From contig JAFVYL010000007.1 of the NCBI GenBank assembly GCA_017508665.1, positions 1 through 64,000 on the forward strand: DNA of 64,000 nucleotides, given 5' to 3'. The translations under genes and the position numbers were made by a program. Of the stretch, positions 7,617 to 16,001 are shown piece after piece; within the stretch, counting starts at the first letter, position 1; every line of letters begins with the position of its first letter. The stretch comes from Clostridia bacterium. GTDB lineage: Bacteria; Bacillota; Clostridia; Oscillospirales; CAG-272. Below the pieces are notes generated by a model. The model saw only the letters and a list, made by a program, of their open reading frames with translations, was not told the origin of the DNA and searched no databases.

Positions 7617-8351
7617 ATGAAAAAAAGCTTAAAGTTAGTCGTAGGCGTAATATTGTGTTTATCAATGTTATTATCATTTGTATCATGCCGGTATATTGAT
7701 GTTTTTTTCAATAACGATACAAAAGATAAGGTGTCAACCGATAACGACAGAATCGTTCCAAAAGGGTATACCGGCGGAGTGTGTGGATCCTTGACCTACC
7801 ATTATGAATATGCGGTATATTGGTTGGAAACCTACGAAGAGGTTTTATCAGCCATAGAACTTTTAAAATCTCACGGCAGCACTATCCAAAGAGACATAAT
7901 TTTCACCTATGACACTGATATGTTTGATGTCAAATACTGTTTCGAGTACAAAAGATCTAAAGCGGAGCCTCTTGAAGAAGGTAAAAACTTTTTTGACAGA
8001 AAAATTGATGAAGGTTCATTTCAGTGGTATGCTTTCTACGATGACGTTGAAATAGACGATTTTATGTATATTAAAACCGTCGGTGATTATGATGTGATGT
8101 GCGTTTCCTATGCTGGAACTAGTGGTATATACGGAGATTTTGAAACAGTTGAAAATACAGACTATCTTTCGATCGATTGGTATGGAAAGGACGGAGATGG
8201 ATACGATATACCAAAGAATGAGCTTCCTATTAATAACGAATACGACATATTATATAAGGGGAAATTGTACTGCCATCTAATATTTTCTGAAACCTGTCTG
8301 CCGGAAGAATGTTACAGAGATTTCTTGAGCACTCTTACTATCATCGAGTAA
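7617..8351 (+). CDS. Lipoprotein of unknown function
   Basis: A 244-residue protein with a lysine-rich signal peptide and a lipobox ending in Cys25 (LSFVSC), so it should be lipid-anchored outside the cell. The mature part is acidic and aromatic-rich, with no domain that I recognise. The ORF is clearly AT-richer than the flanking genes, suggesting recent acquisition. It starts after TGGAGG. A truncated secretion-signal remnant and a copy of the trx terminator follow it. Confidence 0.75.
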   Translation: MKKSLKLVVGVILCLSMLLSFVSCRYIDVFFNNDTKDKVSTDNDRIVPKGYTGGVCGSLTYHYEYAVYWLETYEEVLSAIELLKSHGSTIQRDIIFTYDTDMFDVKYCFEYKRSKAEPLEEGKNFFDRKIDEGSFQWYAFYDDVEIDDFMYIKTVGDYDVMCVSYAGTSGIYGDFETVENTDYLSIDWYGKDGDGYDIPKNELPINNEYDILYKGKLYCHLIFSETCLPEECYRDFLSTLTIIE

Positions 8352-8365
8352 GTAAATACATGGGG

Positions 8366-8474
8366 TCAAAATGAAGAAAAATAAAAATATTTTTTAGCGT
8401 TGTTTATATTTTCTTTAATATTCGGTGTTTTTGTTATAAACGCGTTTGCATACGAAAATAACCAATATGAAATC
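8366..8474 (+). pseudogene. Frameshifted signal-peptide remnant
   Basis: ATG at about 8371 begins MKKNKNIF and stops at once in a T-run. Shifting one base after the T-run gives a continuous hydrophobic signal sequence (LALFIFSLIFGVFVINAFA) ending in an Ala-x-Ala site, then a few residues before the terminator hairpin. This looks like the 5' end of a secreted-protein gene that was cut off at the terminator and lost its frame. Confidence 0.4.
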
Positions 8475-8500
8475 GGCACTCGGCAAGAGTGCCTTTTCTT
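8475..8500 (+). terminator. Terminator, duplicate of the one after trxA
   Basis: The hairpin sequence AATCGGCACTC ... GAGTGCC TTTT is the same as at 7320-7345, so the two regions share a duplicated 3' end. Confidence 0.85.
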
Positions 8501-8680
8501 ATTCTTAAATGCAATTATGAACAAACTGTAAATGAAAGATTTTTTCAAATTTTCACTTAAAAAATGAAAAAATGCGAAAAAATGAAAATAATTTTCAAAA
8601 ATTCGAGAAAATTGTGAAATTTATATAAAATATTTAAAATATTTAAGCACACGATTTTGAATAAAAAAATTCATAAAAAT
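8501..8680. other. AT-rich intergenic stretch upstream of the BMC promoter
   Basis: A highly AT-rich region with no supported gene. It contains one operator-like palindrome, GAAAATAATTTTC (8584-8596), and several GAAA/TTTC half-sites. Confidence 0.4.
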
Positions 8681-8683
8681 GTA

Positions 8684-8712
8684 TTGACAAAGGGTATTTT
8701 CTGTGCTAAAAT
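8684..8712 (+). promoter_or_regulatory. Main promoter of the BMC operon
   Basis: TTGACA at 8684-8689, a spacer of 17 bases, then TAAAAT at 8707-8712 with an upstream TG (extended -10). It is a near-consensus housekeeping promoter about 130 bases ahead of the RpiR start. Confidence 0.8.
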
Positions 8713-8720
8713 CGGAATTG

Positions 8721-8808
8721 TGAAAGTATTTTTCACTTTAATTGGAAATAATTTTCATAATTTCACTAAAACCTCACTTAAAACGGTGAAAAAATGAAAA
8801 TAATTTTC
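8721..8808 (+). promoter_or_regulatory. Candidate RpiR operators
   Basis: Three near-palindromes lie just downstream of the promoter: TGAAAGTATTTTTCA (8721-8735), GGAAATAATTTTC (8744-8756) and GAAAATAATTTTC (8796-8808). A fourth copy is at 8584-8596. GAAA-N-TTTC palindromes are usual for RpiR-type regulators. Their position at and after the transcription start would let the encoded RpiR protein block its own operon. Confidence 0.55.
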
Positions 8809-8843
8809 AAAAACGGCAAAAAAACACGAAAGGAGGCAAAAGT

Positions 8844-9683
8844 TTGAACAGGACTTTACTACAGGCTCAGCTCATGTATAACGACATGGGTAAGTCTGAG
8901 AAGAGAGTCGCTGATTGGTTATTCTCCCACTCGGGAGAGATCCTGCCATATTCCATTTCGGACCTTGCCTCCATGTGTGAAAGCAGCGAGGCAACGATAG
9001 TTCGATTCTCCAAGAGACTCGGATGCTCGGGATATCAGGATCTGAAGATCGCTCTGGCGAGAGAGCACGACAAAAAGGTTATAGCGCCTACTATAACCGC
9101 GGACGATGACTGCTTCAGTATCTTTGAGAAGATCTGTAACGACGTATATATGTCGCTTGAGAGAACGAAGAAGTCTCTCTCCTCCGCGGCTCTTAATGCC
9201 GCAGTGCGCGCTATTGCATCGTCGGGCAGGGTAGTCCTTATCGGACTTGGAAGCTCGGCACAGGTTGCTGAGGATGCAAGCAATAAGCTCTTAAGAGCAG
9301 GCTATAACTCGGTGGCATATGCCGACACGCATATGCAGGCTATTGCAGTTTCACAGCTGAGACCCGGAGATACTCTGATAGGCATTTCCCAGTCGGGAGC
9401 GTCAAAGGATATCGTTGAGTCTATGAAGGTGGCAAAGTCGCGCGGCGCACACACGATTGCGATAACCTCGCGTGAAAAGTCACCTATCGCAAGATGCAGC
9501 GAGATAGTGCTTCTCACGGACACTGAGGAAACGAGACACTCCTCCCTCGGACTCAACTCGCACCTATCAAGGATCGTCGTAATCGACTCTCTATGCTACA
9601 AGCTCGTCTACGAGAGTAACGACAGAGCACAGACGATAGGCGAAGAGGAGGCAGAGCTTCGCGCTAAGCGAATAGCCGACTGA
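8844..9683 (+). CDS. RpiR-family transcriptional regulator
   Basis: A 279-residue regulator with an N-terminal RpiR helix-turn-helix (about 1-77; SISDLA..., SEATIVRFSKRLG) and a C-terminal SIS sugar-phosphate isomerase-like domain (about 125-260; GLGSS, SQSGASKD) that binds a phosphosugar. The start codon is TTG, 7 bases after AAGGAGG; there is no ATG in a better place. As the first gene of the BMC operon it probably controls it, likely in answer to a fucose- or rhamnose-derived phosphate such as fuculose-1-phosphate; the ligand is inferred. It is followed 44 bases later by ackA. Confidence 0.88.
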   Translation: MNRTLLQAQLMYNDMGKSEKRVADWLFSHSGEILPYSISDLASMCESSEATIVRFSKRLGCSGYQDLKIALAREHDKKVIAPTITADDDCFSIFEKICNDVYMSLERTKKSLSSAALNAAVRAIASSGRVVLIGLGSSAQVAEDASNKLLRAGYNSVAYADTHMQAIAVSQLRPGDTLIGISQSGASKDIVESMKVAKSRGAHTIAITSREKSPIARCSEIVLLTDTEETRHSSLGLNSHLSRIVVIDSLCYKLVYESNDRAQTIGEEEAELRAKRIAD

Positions 9684-9727
9684 CCAATCACGGAAAAAAT
9701 TAAATTATATATAAAAAGGAGAAAAAA

Positions 9728-10918
9728 ATGAAGATTTTGGTAGTAAACGCAGGTTCATCCTCTCTTAAGTATCAGCTCTTCGACATGGATACCGGCGAGG
9801 TTCTTGCAAAGGGCCTTTGCGAAAGAATCGGCATTGACGGCGTTATTACGCACAAGCGTCCCGGAAAGGACGACTTCAAAAAAGAGACCGAGCTTGGGGA
9901 TCACAAGGCTGCGATCGAGCTTGTACTCTCACTTCTCACCGACAAAGAGCTCGGCGTTGTTGCAAGCGCGGACGAGATAGGCGCGGTGGGTCACAGATTT
10001 GCTCACGGCGGAGAGATCCGTCAGTCCTCTATTCTCGACGACGAGAAGCTCAAGTATCTTGAGAGCATCGTTGAGATCAACCCCCTCCACGGCCCGCCCG
10101 CAATCAGCGGCTTCAAGGGCTGCAAGGCAGTAATGCCCGACGTTGTACACGTAGGTGTATTCGACACCTCTTACTATTCCTCTATGGAAGAGAAGGCTTT
10201 CGTATATCCTCTTCCTTATGAGCTTTACGAAAAATACAAGATCCGCCGCTACGGCTTCCACGGCACCTCTCACAGATTCGTATGCGCAGAGGCTGCAAAG
10301 CTTATCGGCAACAAGGATGCTAAGATAATCACCTGTCACCTCGGCAACGGCTCTTCGATTACCGCGACCGTTAACGGCAAGGCTGTTGATACCTCGATGG
10401 GCTTCACTCCCAATGACGGAGTTCCCATGGGTACAAGATGCGGCGCTATCGATCCTACCGTAGTTCCTTATATAATGAAGAAGGAAGGACTGAGCGTAGC
10501 TGATACAGAAAAGCTACTCAACTCCAAGTCCGGTCTTCTCGGTGTATCCGGTGTATCCAGCGACTGCAGAGATATCACCAGTGCGGCAGACTCCGGAAAC
10601 CACAGAGCAGCTCTCGCTCTCCAGATACTCACTCACAACATCAAGAAGATCATCGGCTCTTACGTAGCTGAGATGAACGGTGTTGACGCTCTTGTGTTCA
10701 CCGCGGGTATCGGTGAGAACGATAAGGCACTCCGCCAGAACGTATGCCGTGAGATGTCCTACCTCGGTATCGAGATCGACGAGCAGGTGAATATGGATAC
10801 TCCCAGGGGCGCGTTTGCAGAGCTTACAAAGCCCGGCGCAAAGGTAAGAACCTTCGTTATTCCCACAAACGAGGAATACATGATCGCTCTTGACACCCTC
10901 GCGCTCGCAACCAAGTAA
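9728..10918 (+). CDS. ackA: Acetate/propionate kinase
   Basis: A 396-residue acyl kinase with NAGSSSLKYQ at 6-15, the HGTSHRFV block near 180, the nucleotide-binding GNGSS and the C-terminal GIGEN motif. It converts acyl-phosphate and ADP to carboxylate and ATP. Inside this operon its natural substrate is probably propionyl-phosphate from PduL, the energy-yielding last step of the pathway. It has no encapsulation peptide, so it should act in the cytoplasm. The start follows AAAAGGAG. Codon use is that of a highly expressed gene. Confidence 0.95.
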   Translation: MKILVVNAGSSSLKYQLFDMDTGEVLAKGLCERIGIDGVITHKRPGKDDFKKETELGDHKAAIELVLSLLTDKELGVVASADEIGAVGHRFAHGGEIRQSSILDDEKLKYLESIVEINPLHGPPAISGFKGCKAVMPDVVHVGVFDTSYYSSMEEKAFVYPLPYELYEKYKIRRYGFHGTSHRFVCAEAAKLIGNKDAKIITCHLGNGSSITATVNGKAVDTSMGFTPNDGVPMGTRCGAIDPTVVPYIMKKEGLSVADTEKLLNSKSGLLGVSGVSSDCRDITSAADSGNHRAALALQILTHNIKKIIGSYVAEMNGVDALVFTAGIGENDKALRQNVCREMSYLGIEIDEQVNMDTPRGAFAELTKPGAKVRTFVIPTNEEYMIALDTLALATK

Positions 10919-10976
10919 TTTAAATCAAGAATATTAAAAAAATAAAAACTATATATACCGAAAGGAAAAAAGAAAA

Positions 10977-11720
10977 ATGAAATCCGTTTACGAGATTAAA
11001 AAAGAAATCTGTGAAGTCGGCCACATTATGTACGAGCTCGGCTTCGTAGCAGCAAACGACGGTAACATTTCCGTCAAGGTTGGTGAGAACGAGTTCTACT
11101 GCACTCCCACCGGCGTATCCAAGAGAGACCTCACTCCCGACATGATCATCAAGGTTGACAAGAACGGTAACAAGCTCGAAGGTAAGCTTAACCCCTCCTC
11201 TGAGATCAAGATGCACATGAGAGTTTACCAGGAGAGAAGTGACGTTAACGCAGTTGTTCACGCTCATCCCCCTGTAGCTACCGCTTTCACCATCGCGGGC
11301 ATCGATCTTGACCAGTACATTCTCCCCGAGGCAGTTCTTACCATCGGTTCCGTTCCTACCTGTGAGTACGGTACTCCCTCCACCATGGAAATTCCCGATT
11401 CTCTTCTTCCTTACATTCAGAACCACGACGCGTTCCTTCTTCAGAACCACGGTGCTCTTACCGTAGGCTGCAACCTTAACAAGGCTCGCTTCGTAATGGA
11501 AGAGGTTGAGTTCAACGCTAAGATCTGCAAGTATGCTATGGAGCTTGGCGCAGTTCACGAGATTCCCAACGATCAGCTTGTTAAGCTCATGGAGCTTCGT
11601 AAGAAGATGAATCTTCCCGGCCGTCACCCCGGCATTGAGTATGATGATGAGCCCGCAAAGCCTAACGAGGAGCTTGTAGCAACCATCACCCGTAAGGTTC
11701 TTGAGGCACTCGGTAAATAA
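10977..11720 (+). CDS. fucA: Class II aldolase (L-fuculose/rhamnulose-1-phosphate type) with C-terminal targeting peptide
   Basis: A 247-residue zinc aldolase. Key parts are NDGNISVK, the metal-binding HAHPP, the second histidine of QNHGALTVG and the Glu of the SSEIKMH region. It cleaves a 1-phosphate ketose (fuculose or rhamnulose) to lactaldehyde and DHAP. After the catalytic domain (to about 220) there is a linker and an amphipathic helix (EELVATITRKVLEAL). This matches the encapsulation peptides at the N-termini of the aldehyde dehydrogenase, alcohol dehydrogenase and PduL. Aldolases with such tails mark the fucose/rhamnose branch of glycyl-radical microcompartments. I use fucA as family symbol; the exact sugar is not settled. 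Confidence 0.88.
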   Translation: MKSVYEIKKEICEVGHIMYELGFVAANDGNISVKVGENEFYCTPTGVSKRDLTPDMIIKVDKNGNKLEGKLNPSSEIKMHMRVYQERSDVNAVVHAHPPVATAFTIAGIDLDQYILPEAVLTIGSVPTCEYGTPSTMEIPDSLLPYIQNHDAFLLQNHGALTVGCNLNKARFVMEEVEFNAKICKYAMELGAVHEIPNDQLVKLMELRKKMNLPGRHPGIEYDDEPAKPNEELVATITRKVLEALGK

Positions 11721-11762
11721 TTCTCCTCATATCAAAAGCTTATAGAAAGGAGAAAACCTAAA

Positions 11763-13223
11763 ATGGCTATAAATTGGACAGAGGCCGACATCGAAAAGGT
11801 CGTTGCCTCCGTGCTTAAAAATCTTGGTGCTGAGCCTACCGCGTGCACGGAATGTGCGTGGAGCTCCACCGGATATGGCGCAAGACGCTTTGTAGGTGTG
11901 TACGAAGATATGAACGATGCCATCGATGCGGCTACCCGCGGATACAAGGCTATCCGTGCTATGTCACTCGAGGAGCGTGAGAAGATCATAACTATCATAC
12001 GCGATCTCACAAGAAAAGAAGCTCACATTATGGCAAAGATCGGCGTTGCCGAGACCAAAATGGGCAGAGTAGATCACAAAACCGCAAAGCACAATCTCGT
12101 AGCAGATAAGACTCCCGGCACTTCGGACATCGTAGCGCAGGCTAAGACCGGTGATTACGGTCTCACCCTCACCGAGATGGCTCCCTTTGGAGTTGTGGGA
12201 AGCATCACCCCTTCCACCAACCCATCCGAGACTGTTATCTGTAACAGCATCGGCATGATAGCGGCAGGCAACGGCGTTGTATTCAACCCCCATCCCGGTG
12301 CTATCGCAACCTCCAACTACGCAGTAGACCTTATCAACCGCGCAAGCCTTATGGCAGGCGGTCCTGAGGTGCTCGTAGCATCGGTTGTAAAGCCTACTCT
12401 TGACACAGCAAACATTATGTATAAGCATCCCGCTATCCGTCTGCTCGTTTGTACGGGCGGCCCCGGAGTTGTAAGAAGCGTTCTTTCTTCCGGAAAGAAG
12501 GCTATCGGTGCGGGTGCGGGTAATCCCCCTGTTATCGTTGACGATACCGCTGACGTGAGAAAGGCGGGTAAGGATATTATCGACGGATGTACCTTTGATA
12601 ACAACCTCCCCTGTATCGCGGAGAAGGAGGTATTCGCATTTGATAATATTGCGGATGAGCTCATTGATTCCATGCTTCAGGCAGGAGCATATAAGATCGA
12701 TAAGGCTACCGCTGACAGACTTGTAAACATCGTTCTCGAGGATAAAAAGAACCCCAAGACCGGTGTCGTATCCAAGATAGTAAGCCGTGAATGTGTCGGA
12801 CGTGACGCCAAGGTAATTCTCGCAAAGGTGGGAATTCACGTAGGAGACGAGGTGCGCTGCATTATTTGCGAGACCGAGTTTGAGCATCCCTTCGTACAGC
12901 ACGAGCTTATGATGCCTATTCTTCCTATAGTAAGAGTTAAGAACATTGACGAGGCTATAGACCTTGCCGTGAAAGCAGAGCACGGTAACCGTCACACCGC
13001 CCATATGCACTCCAAGAATATCGATCACTTGACGAGATTCGCACGTGCCGTTGAGACCACCATCTTCGTTAAGAACGCGCCCTCCTATGCCGGCATCGGC
13101 TTTGGCGGAGAGGGACACACCACTTTCACTATAGCAGGCCCTACCGGAGAGGGTATCACTTCGGCGAGAAGCTTTACCAGATATCGCAGATGCGTTCTTT
13201 CTGAGAGCTTCAGAATAATATAA
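11763..13223 (+). CDS. pduP: CoA-acylating aldehyde dehydrogenase (PduP-like)
   Basis: A 486-residue aldehyde dehydrogenase that makes propionyl-CoA from propionaldehyde and NAD. An N-terminal encapsulation helix (WTEADIEKVVASVLKNL) is followed by a linker with CTEC, then the catalytic domain with GVVGSITPSTNP, GAGAGNPP and the nucleophile Cys in NNLPCIAEKEV (near 280). The C-terminal GFGGEGHTTFTI is typical of PduP/EutE. Length and parts are normal. The start follows AAAGGAGAAAA. It works inside the shell together with the alcohol dehydrogenase, which recycles its NADH. Confidence 0.93.
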   Translation: MAINWTEADIEKVVASVLKNLGAEPTACTECAWSSTGYGARRFVGVYEDMNDAIDAATRGYKAIRAMSLEEREKIITIIRDLTRKEAHIMAKIGVAETKMGRVDHKTAKHNLVADKTPGTSDIVAQAKTGDYGLTLTEMAPFGVVGSITPSTNPSETVICNSIGMIAAGNGVVFNPHPGAIATSNYAVDLINRASLMAGGPEVLVASVVKPTLDTANIMYKHPAIRLLVCTGGPGVVRSVLSSGKKAIGAGAGNPPVIVDDTADVRKAGKDIIDGCTFDNNLPCIAEKEVFAFDNIADELIDSMLQAGAYKIDKATADRLVNIVLEDKKNPKTGVVSKIVSRECVGRDAKVILAKVGIHVGDEVRCIICETEFEHPFVQHELMMPILPIVRVKNIDEAIDLAVKAEHGNRHTAHMHSKNIDHLTRFARAVETTIFVKNAPSYAGIGFGGEGHTTFTIAGPTGEGITSARSFTRYRRCVLSESFRII

Positions 13224-13288
13224 AGTATAATTTGATAACTTAAGATTACATATTCACCCATTTTGAGTTATCAGGAAAGGTAAATAAA

Positions 13289-14485
13289 ATGAACATTTCT
13301 TCTTCACAGGTAGAAGCAATAGTGCGTAGAATTCTTGGCGAGAGTGCTAATGCCCCCAAGGCATCCGCAGGTGTACCCAAGACTGCTAAGGTAGCTATGC
13401 TTACTGCTCAAAAGAAGATCGAGGTTAAGGAATTCCCCATCCCCGCTCTCCAGGATGACGACATTCTCGTAAGAGTAGAGGGATGCGGCGTGTGCGGTAC
13501 TGACGTACACGAGTGGAAGGGCGACCCCTTCGGACTTATTCCCGTAACTCTCGGTCATGAGGGCACAGGCGAGATAATCGCTCTCGGCAAGAACGTGAAG
13601 ACCGACACAGCAGGTAAGCCCATCAAGGTTGGCGACAAGATCGTTACCTCGGTTATCAGCTGCGGCGAGTGCTTCGTATGCCGCAATCAGCCCGCAAACA
13701 CTAACCTTTGCGACAAGCAGGGCGTGTTCGGTCTTATCCCTCACAGCGATGCTCAGCCCCTTACAGGCTGGTTCGCTACCCACCTTCTTATCAGAGGTAA
13801 GGGATCGACCTATTTCGTAGTAAACGATCTTGACCTTCAGGAAAGAATGCTTCTCGAGCTTGCATGCGTTTGCGTACACGCTCTCAAGAGAGCAAACTCT
13901 ACAGGTCTTATCAACTTTAACTCCAAGGTTCTCGTGCAGGGACTTGGCCCTGTAGGTCTCGTTATGATATCCGTTCTCAGAGCTGCCGGTGTAAACCATA
14001 TCGTAGCAATCGACGGTACTCCCAAGAGACTTGAGATGGCAAAGAAGCTTGGCGCAAAGACCGTCATCAGCTTCAAGGAGATCACCTCTCTTGAGGAGAG
14101 AGTAGCTATCGTTAAGGGCGTGGCAAACGGAGTTGGCGTAGATTTCGCCTTCCAGTGCACCGGCGCTCCTATGGCTGCTAAGGATATTTATGAATACATT
14201 CGCCGTGGCGGCGGTATGTGTGAGATGGGCTTCTTCGTAAACAATGGCGAGTACACGGTCAACCCCCACTTCGCTATGTGCAACAAGGAGATCACCATCG
14301 TCGGCTCTTGGGATTACAGTGCTGACGACTATCCTACAACTATGGCGTTCCTCCGTCAGGCAAGAGAGATGAAGATTCCGATCAAGGAGCTTATCACCCA
14401 TTCTTATCCTCTTGACAAGCTCAATGAGGCTATGGAAATGAACGTTTCTCAGCAGGGTATCAAGATTTGCTACGTTGCTGATTAA
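13289..14485 (+). CDS. Zinc alcohol dehydrogenase with encapsulation peptide
   Basis: A 398-residue medium-chain zinc dehydrogenase. It starts with an encapsulation helix (SSQVEAIVRRILG) and an Ala/Pro linker. The catalytic zinc site follows (GCGVCGTDVHEW, GHEGTGEI), then the structural zinc site (Cys at CGECFVC and LC) and a GLGPVG nucleotide fold. It could reduce lactaldehyde to 1,2-propanediol and/or propionaldehyde to propanol, regenerating NAD inside the shell. Most other propanediol loci use an iron-type alcohol dehydrogenase (PduQ) here, so the zinc type is notable. Which aldehyde it prefers cannot be told. Confidence 0.9.
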   Translation: MNISSSQVEAIVRRILGESANAPKASAGVPKTAKVAMLTAQKKIEVKEFPIPALQDDDILVRVEGCGVCGTDVHEWKGDPFGLIPVTLGHEGTGEIIALGKNVKTDTAGKPIKVGDKIVTSVISCGECFVCRNQPANTNLCDKQGVFGLIPHSDAQPLTGWFATHLLIRGKGSTYFVVNDLDLQERMLLELACVCVHALKRANSTGLINFNSKVLVQGLGPVGLVMISVLRAAGVNHIVAIDGTPKRLEMAKKLGAKTVISFKEITSLEERVAIVKGVANGVGVDFAFQCTGAPMAAKDIYEYIRRGGGMCEMGFFVNNGEYTVNPHFAMCNKEITIVGSWDYSADDYPTTMAFLRQAREMKIPIKELITHSYPLDKLNEAMEMNVSQQGIKICYVAD

Positions 14486-14496
14486 GGAGTGTTGAT

Positions 14497-14814
14497 ATGG
14501 CACTCGGTATGATAGAGGTTTTTGGCTTTGCTACAGCGATAGTATGCGCTGACGCAATGGCAAAGGCGGCTGACGTAAAGGTTGTCGCCATAGACAAGAA
14601 CAAGCCTGCGGCAGGCGATGCGGCAAAGGTTCCGCTCGTTATGGCCATAAAGGTCGAGGGATCTGCGGCTGCAGTTGAAGCTGCTATCCAGGCCGGCAAG
14701 GCTGAGGCGGAGAGGCGTGAGCTTTACATCTGCCACAAGGTTATTGCAAGACAGAGCGAGGATATCGAATGGTTTGCTCACCTGTCTGCGCTCGGAAGAG
14801 ATAAATTAAGATAA
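14497..14814 (+). CDS. BMC-domain shell protein with an enlarged pore loop
   Basis: A 105-residue single BMC domain. It has MALGMIEVFGFATAIVCADAM, an unusual longer pore loop (DKNKPAAGDAAKVP) in place of the short KIGSG type, and the usual AAVEAAIQAGKAEAE helix. The C-terminal tail is longer and basic. It should form a hexamer with a differently shaped central pore. It begins 11 bases after the dehydrogenase stop, with AAGGAG just before. Confidence 0.88.
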   Translation: MALGMIEVFGFATAIVCADAMAKAADVKVVAIDKNKPAAGDAAKVPLVMAIKVEGSAAAVEAAIQAGKAEAERRELYICHKVIARQSEDIEWFAHLSALGRDKLR

Positions 14815-14847
14815 AATAAAAAACAAAATTAAAAAGGAGACAAACAA

Positions 14848-15123
14848 ATGATGGAAGCACTCGGAATGGTAGAGACCAGAGGTCTCGTAGCAGCAATCGA
14901 GGCTGCAGATGCTATGGTTAAGGCTGCAAACGTAGTTCTTATCGGTAGCGAAAAGATCGGTAGCGGTCTTGTAAGCGTTATGGTACGCGGTGACGTAGGA
15001 GCTGTTAAGGCTGCTGTTGAGGCAGGCTCTGCTGCTGCTCACTCTCTCGGTGAGGTTATCGCAACTCACGTAATTCCCAGACCTCACGCAGACGTTGAGA
15101 AGCTTCTTCCTGCTATTAAGTAA
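14848..15123 (+). CDS. BMC-H hexameric shell protein (PduA/PduJ-like), copy 1
   Basis: A 91-residue BMC-H protein, the basic hexagon-forming shell unit. It has [21 protein letters not shown], the pore loop KIGSG and the terminal [11 protein letters not shown]. The GSG pore is that of PduA/PduJ, which let small polar diols through. The start could be 14848 or the next ATG at 14851; the latter matches the twin gene. Copy 2 at 15585 differs by only two residues. Confidence 0.93.
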   Translation: MMEALGMVETRGLVAAIEAADAMVKAANVVLIGSEKIGSGLVSVMVRGDVGAVKAAVEAGSAAAHSLGEVIATHVIPRPHADVEKLLPAIK

Positions 15124-15138
15124 TAAAGGACTTGTAGT

Positions 15139-15411
15139 ATGAAGGCTATAGCGCTCTTGGAGGTACAGGCGATGGTTGCGGCTATCACCGGACTCGACGC
15201 TATGGTAAAAGCGGCTGACGTAAAGCTTATTCACGTGGAAAAACGCCTCGGCGGCAGACTTGTAACGGTCGTCGTCGAAGGCGAGGTTTCCGCGGTCAAG
15301 GCGGCCCTTGAGGCCGGCGCGGCCGCAGCAGCCGAAGTCGGAAAGGTAAAATGCTGCGAGGTAATCGCACGTCCGCACCCCGACGTTATGAGATTCTTAA
15401 CGACGGGCTGA
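15139..15411 (+). CDS. BMC-H shell protein, divergent type
   Basis: A 90-residue single BMC domain with a different pore loop, KRLGGR, and a more basic rim. It has the same fold order as copy 1 (LLEVQAMVAAITGLDAM, AVKAALEAGAAAA, ARPHPDVM). It may allow passage of a different metabolite or cap shell facets. It sits 15 bases after copy 1. Confidence 0.92.
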   Translation: MKAIALLEVQAMVAAITGLDAMVKAADVKLIHVEKRLGGRLVTVVVEGEVSAVKAALEAGAAAAAEVGKVKCCEVIARPHPDVMRFLTTG

Positions 15412-15584
15412 TCGCAAGACTTACTCTTGCGAAAAAAACGCAGGGGAGAAAACAAACCGCACGCCATGCTCACGGCGAATTATATATTTTTCTTCCTTGC
15501 CAAAAAAGGTTTTAAGGCACAGTCCTTAGAATATATATTTTCGAAAATTTATTTTATTAAAAAATCTAATAGGAGGATGAAAAC

Positions 15585-15857
15585 ATGGAAGCACTTGGAA
15601 TGGTAGAGACCAGAGGTCTTGTAGCTGCTATTGAGGCGGCTGATGCTATGGTTAAGGCTGCGAACGTTGTACTTGTTGGCTCCGAGAAGATCGGTTCCGG
15701 ACTCGTAAGCGTTATGGTACGCGGTGACGTTGGTGCAGTTAAGGCTGCTGTTGAGGCAGGCTCCGCTGCTGCTCACTCCCTTGGTGAAGTTATTGCAACT
15801 CACGTAATTCCCAGACCTCACGCAGACGTTGAGAAGCTTCTTCCTTCCATCAAGTAA
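15585..15857 (+). CDS. BMC-H hexameric shell protein, near-identical copy 2
   Basis: A 90-residue twin of the 14848 protein, differing at only two positions (Ile/Val near residue 30 and Ala/Ser near the end). The coding sequences differ at many third positions in the first half but are almost the same in the last third, which suggests duplication followed by partial gene conversion or strong selection on the protein. A 173-base gap holding small hairpins precedes it; the start follows TAGGAGGATG. Confidence 0.93.
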   Translation: MEALGMVETRGLVAAIEAADAMVKAANVVLVGSEKIGSGLVSVMVRGDVGAVKAAVEAGSAAAHSLGEVIATHVIPRPHADVEKLLPSIK

Positions 15858-15893
15858 TTTTTTAAGAATTACTGATAGGTTGACGCTCGGTCT

Positions 15894-15919
15894 CCAAAGG
15901 GGCGCACGCGCCCCTTTGG
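15894..15919 (+). terminator. Strong hairpin between shell gene and pduL
   Basis: An 11-base-pair stem, CCAAAGGGGCG / CGCCCCTTTGG. There is no T-run after it, so it is more likely an mRNA-stabilising hairpin or attenuator that sets the shell-to-enzyme ratio than a full terminator. Confidence 0.55.
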
Positions 15920-16001
15920 GTACTGCGATAATGCCCGACAAAGTGACACGGTCGGACACTACCGTAGTACAAAAGTGACTTAAAAGAAAGGAAAAAACGG
16001 T

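Noticed and set aside
15414..15445. Terminator TCGCAAG...CTTGCGA between shell genes
   Set aside because: The stem is followed by an A-run on the plus strand, so it would not stop plus-strand transcription.
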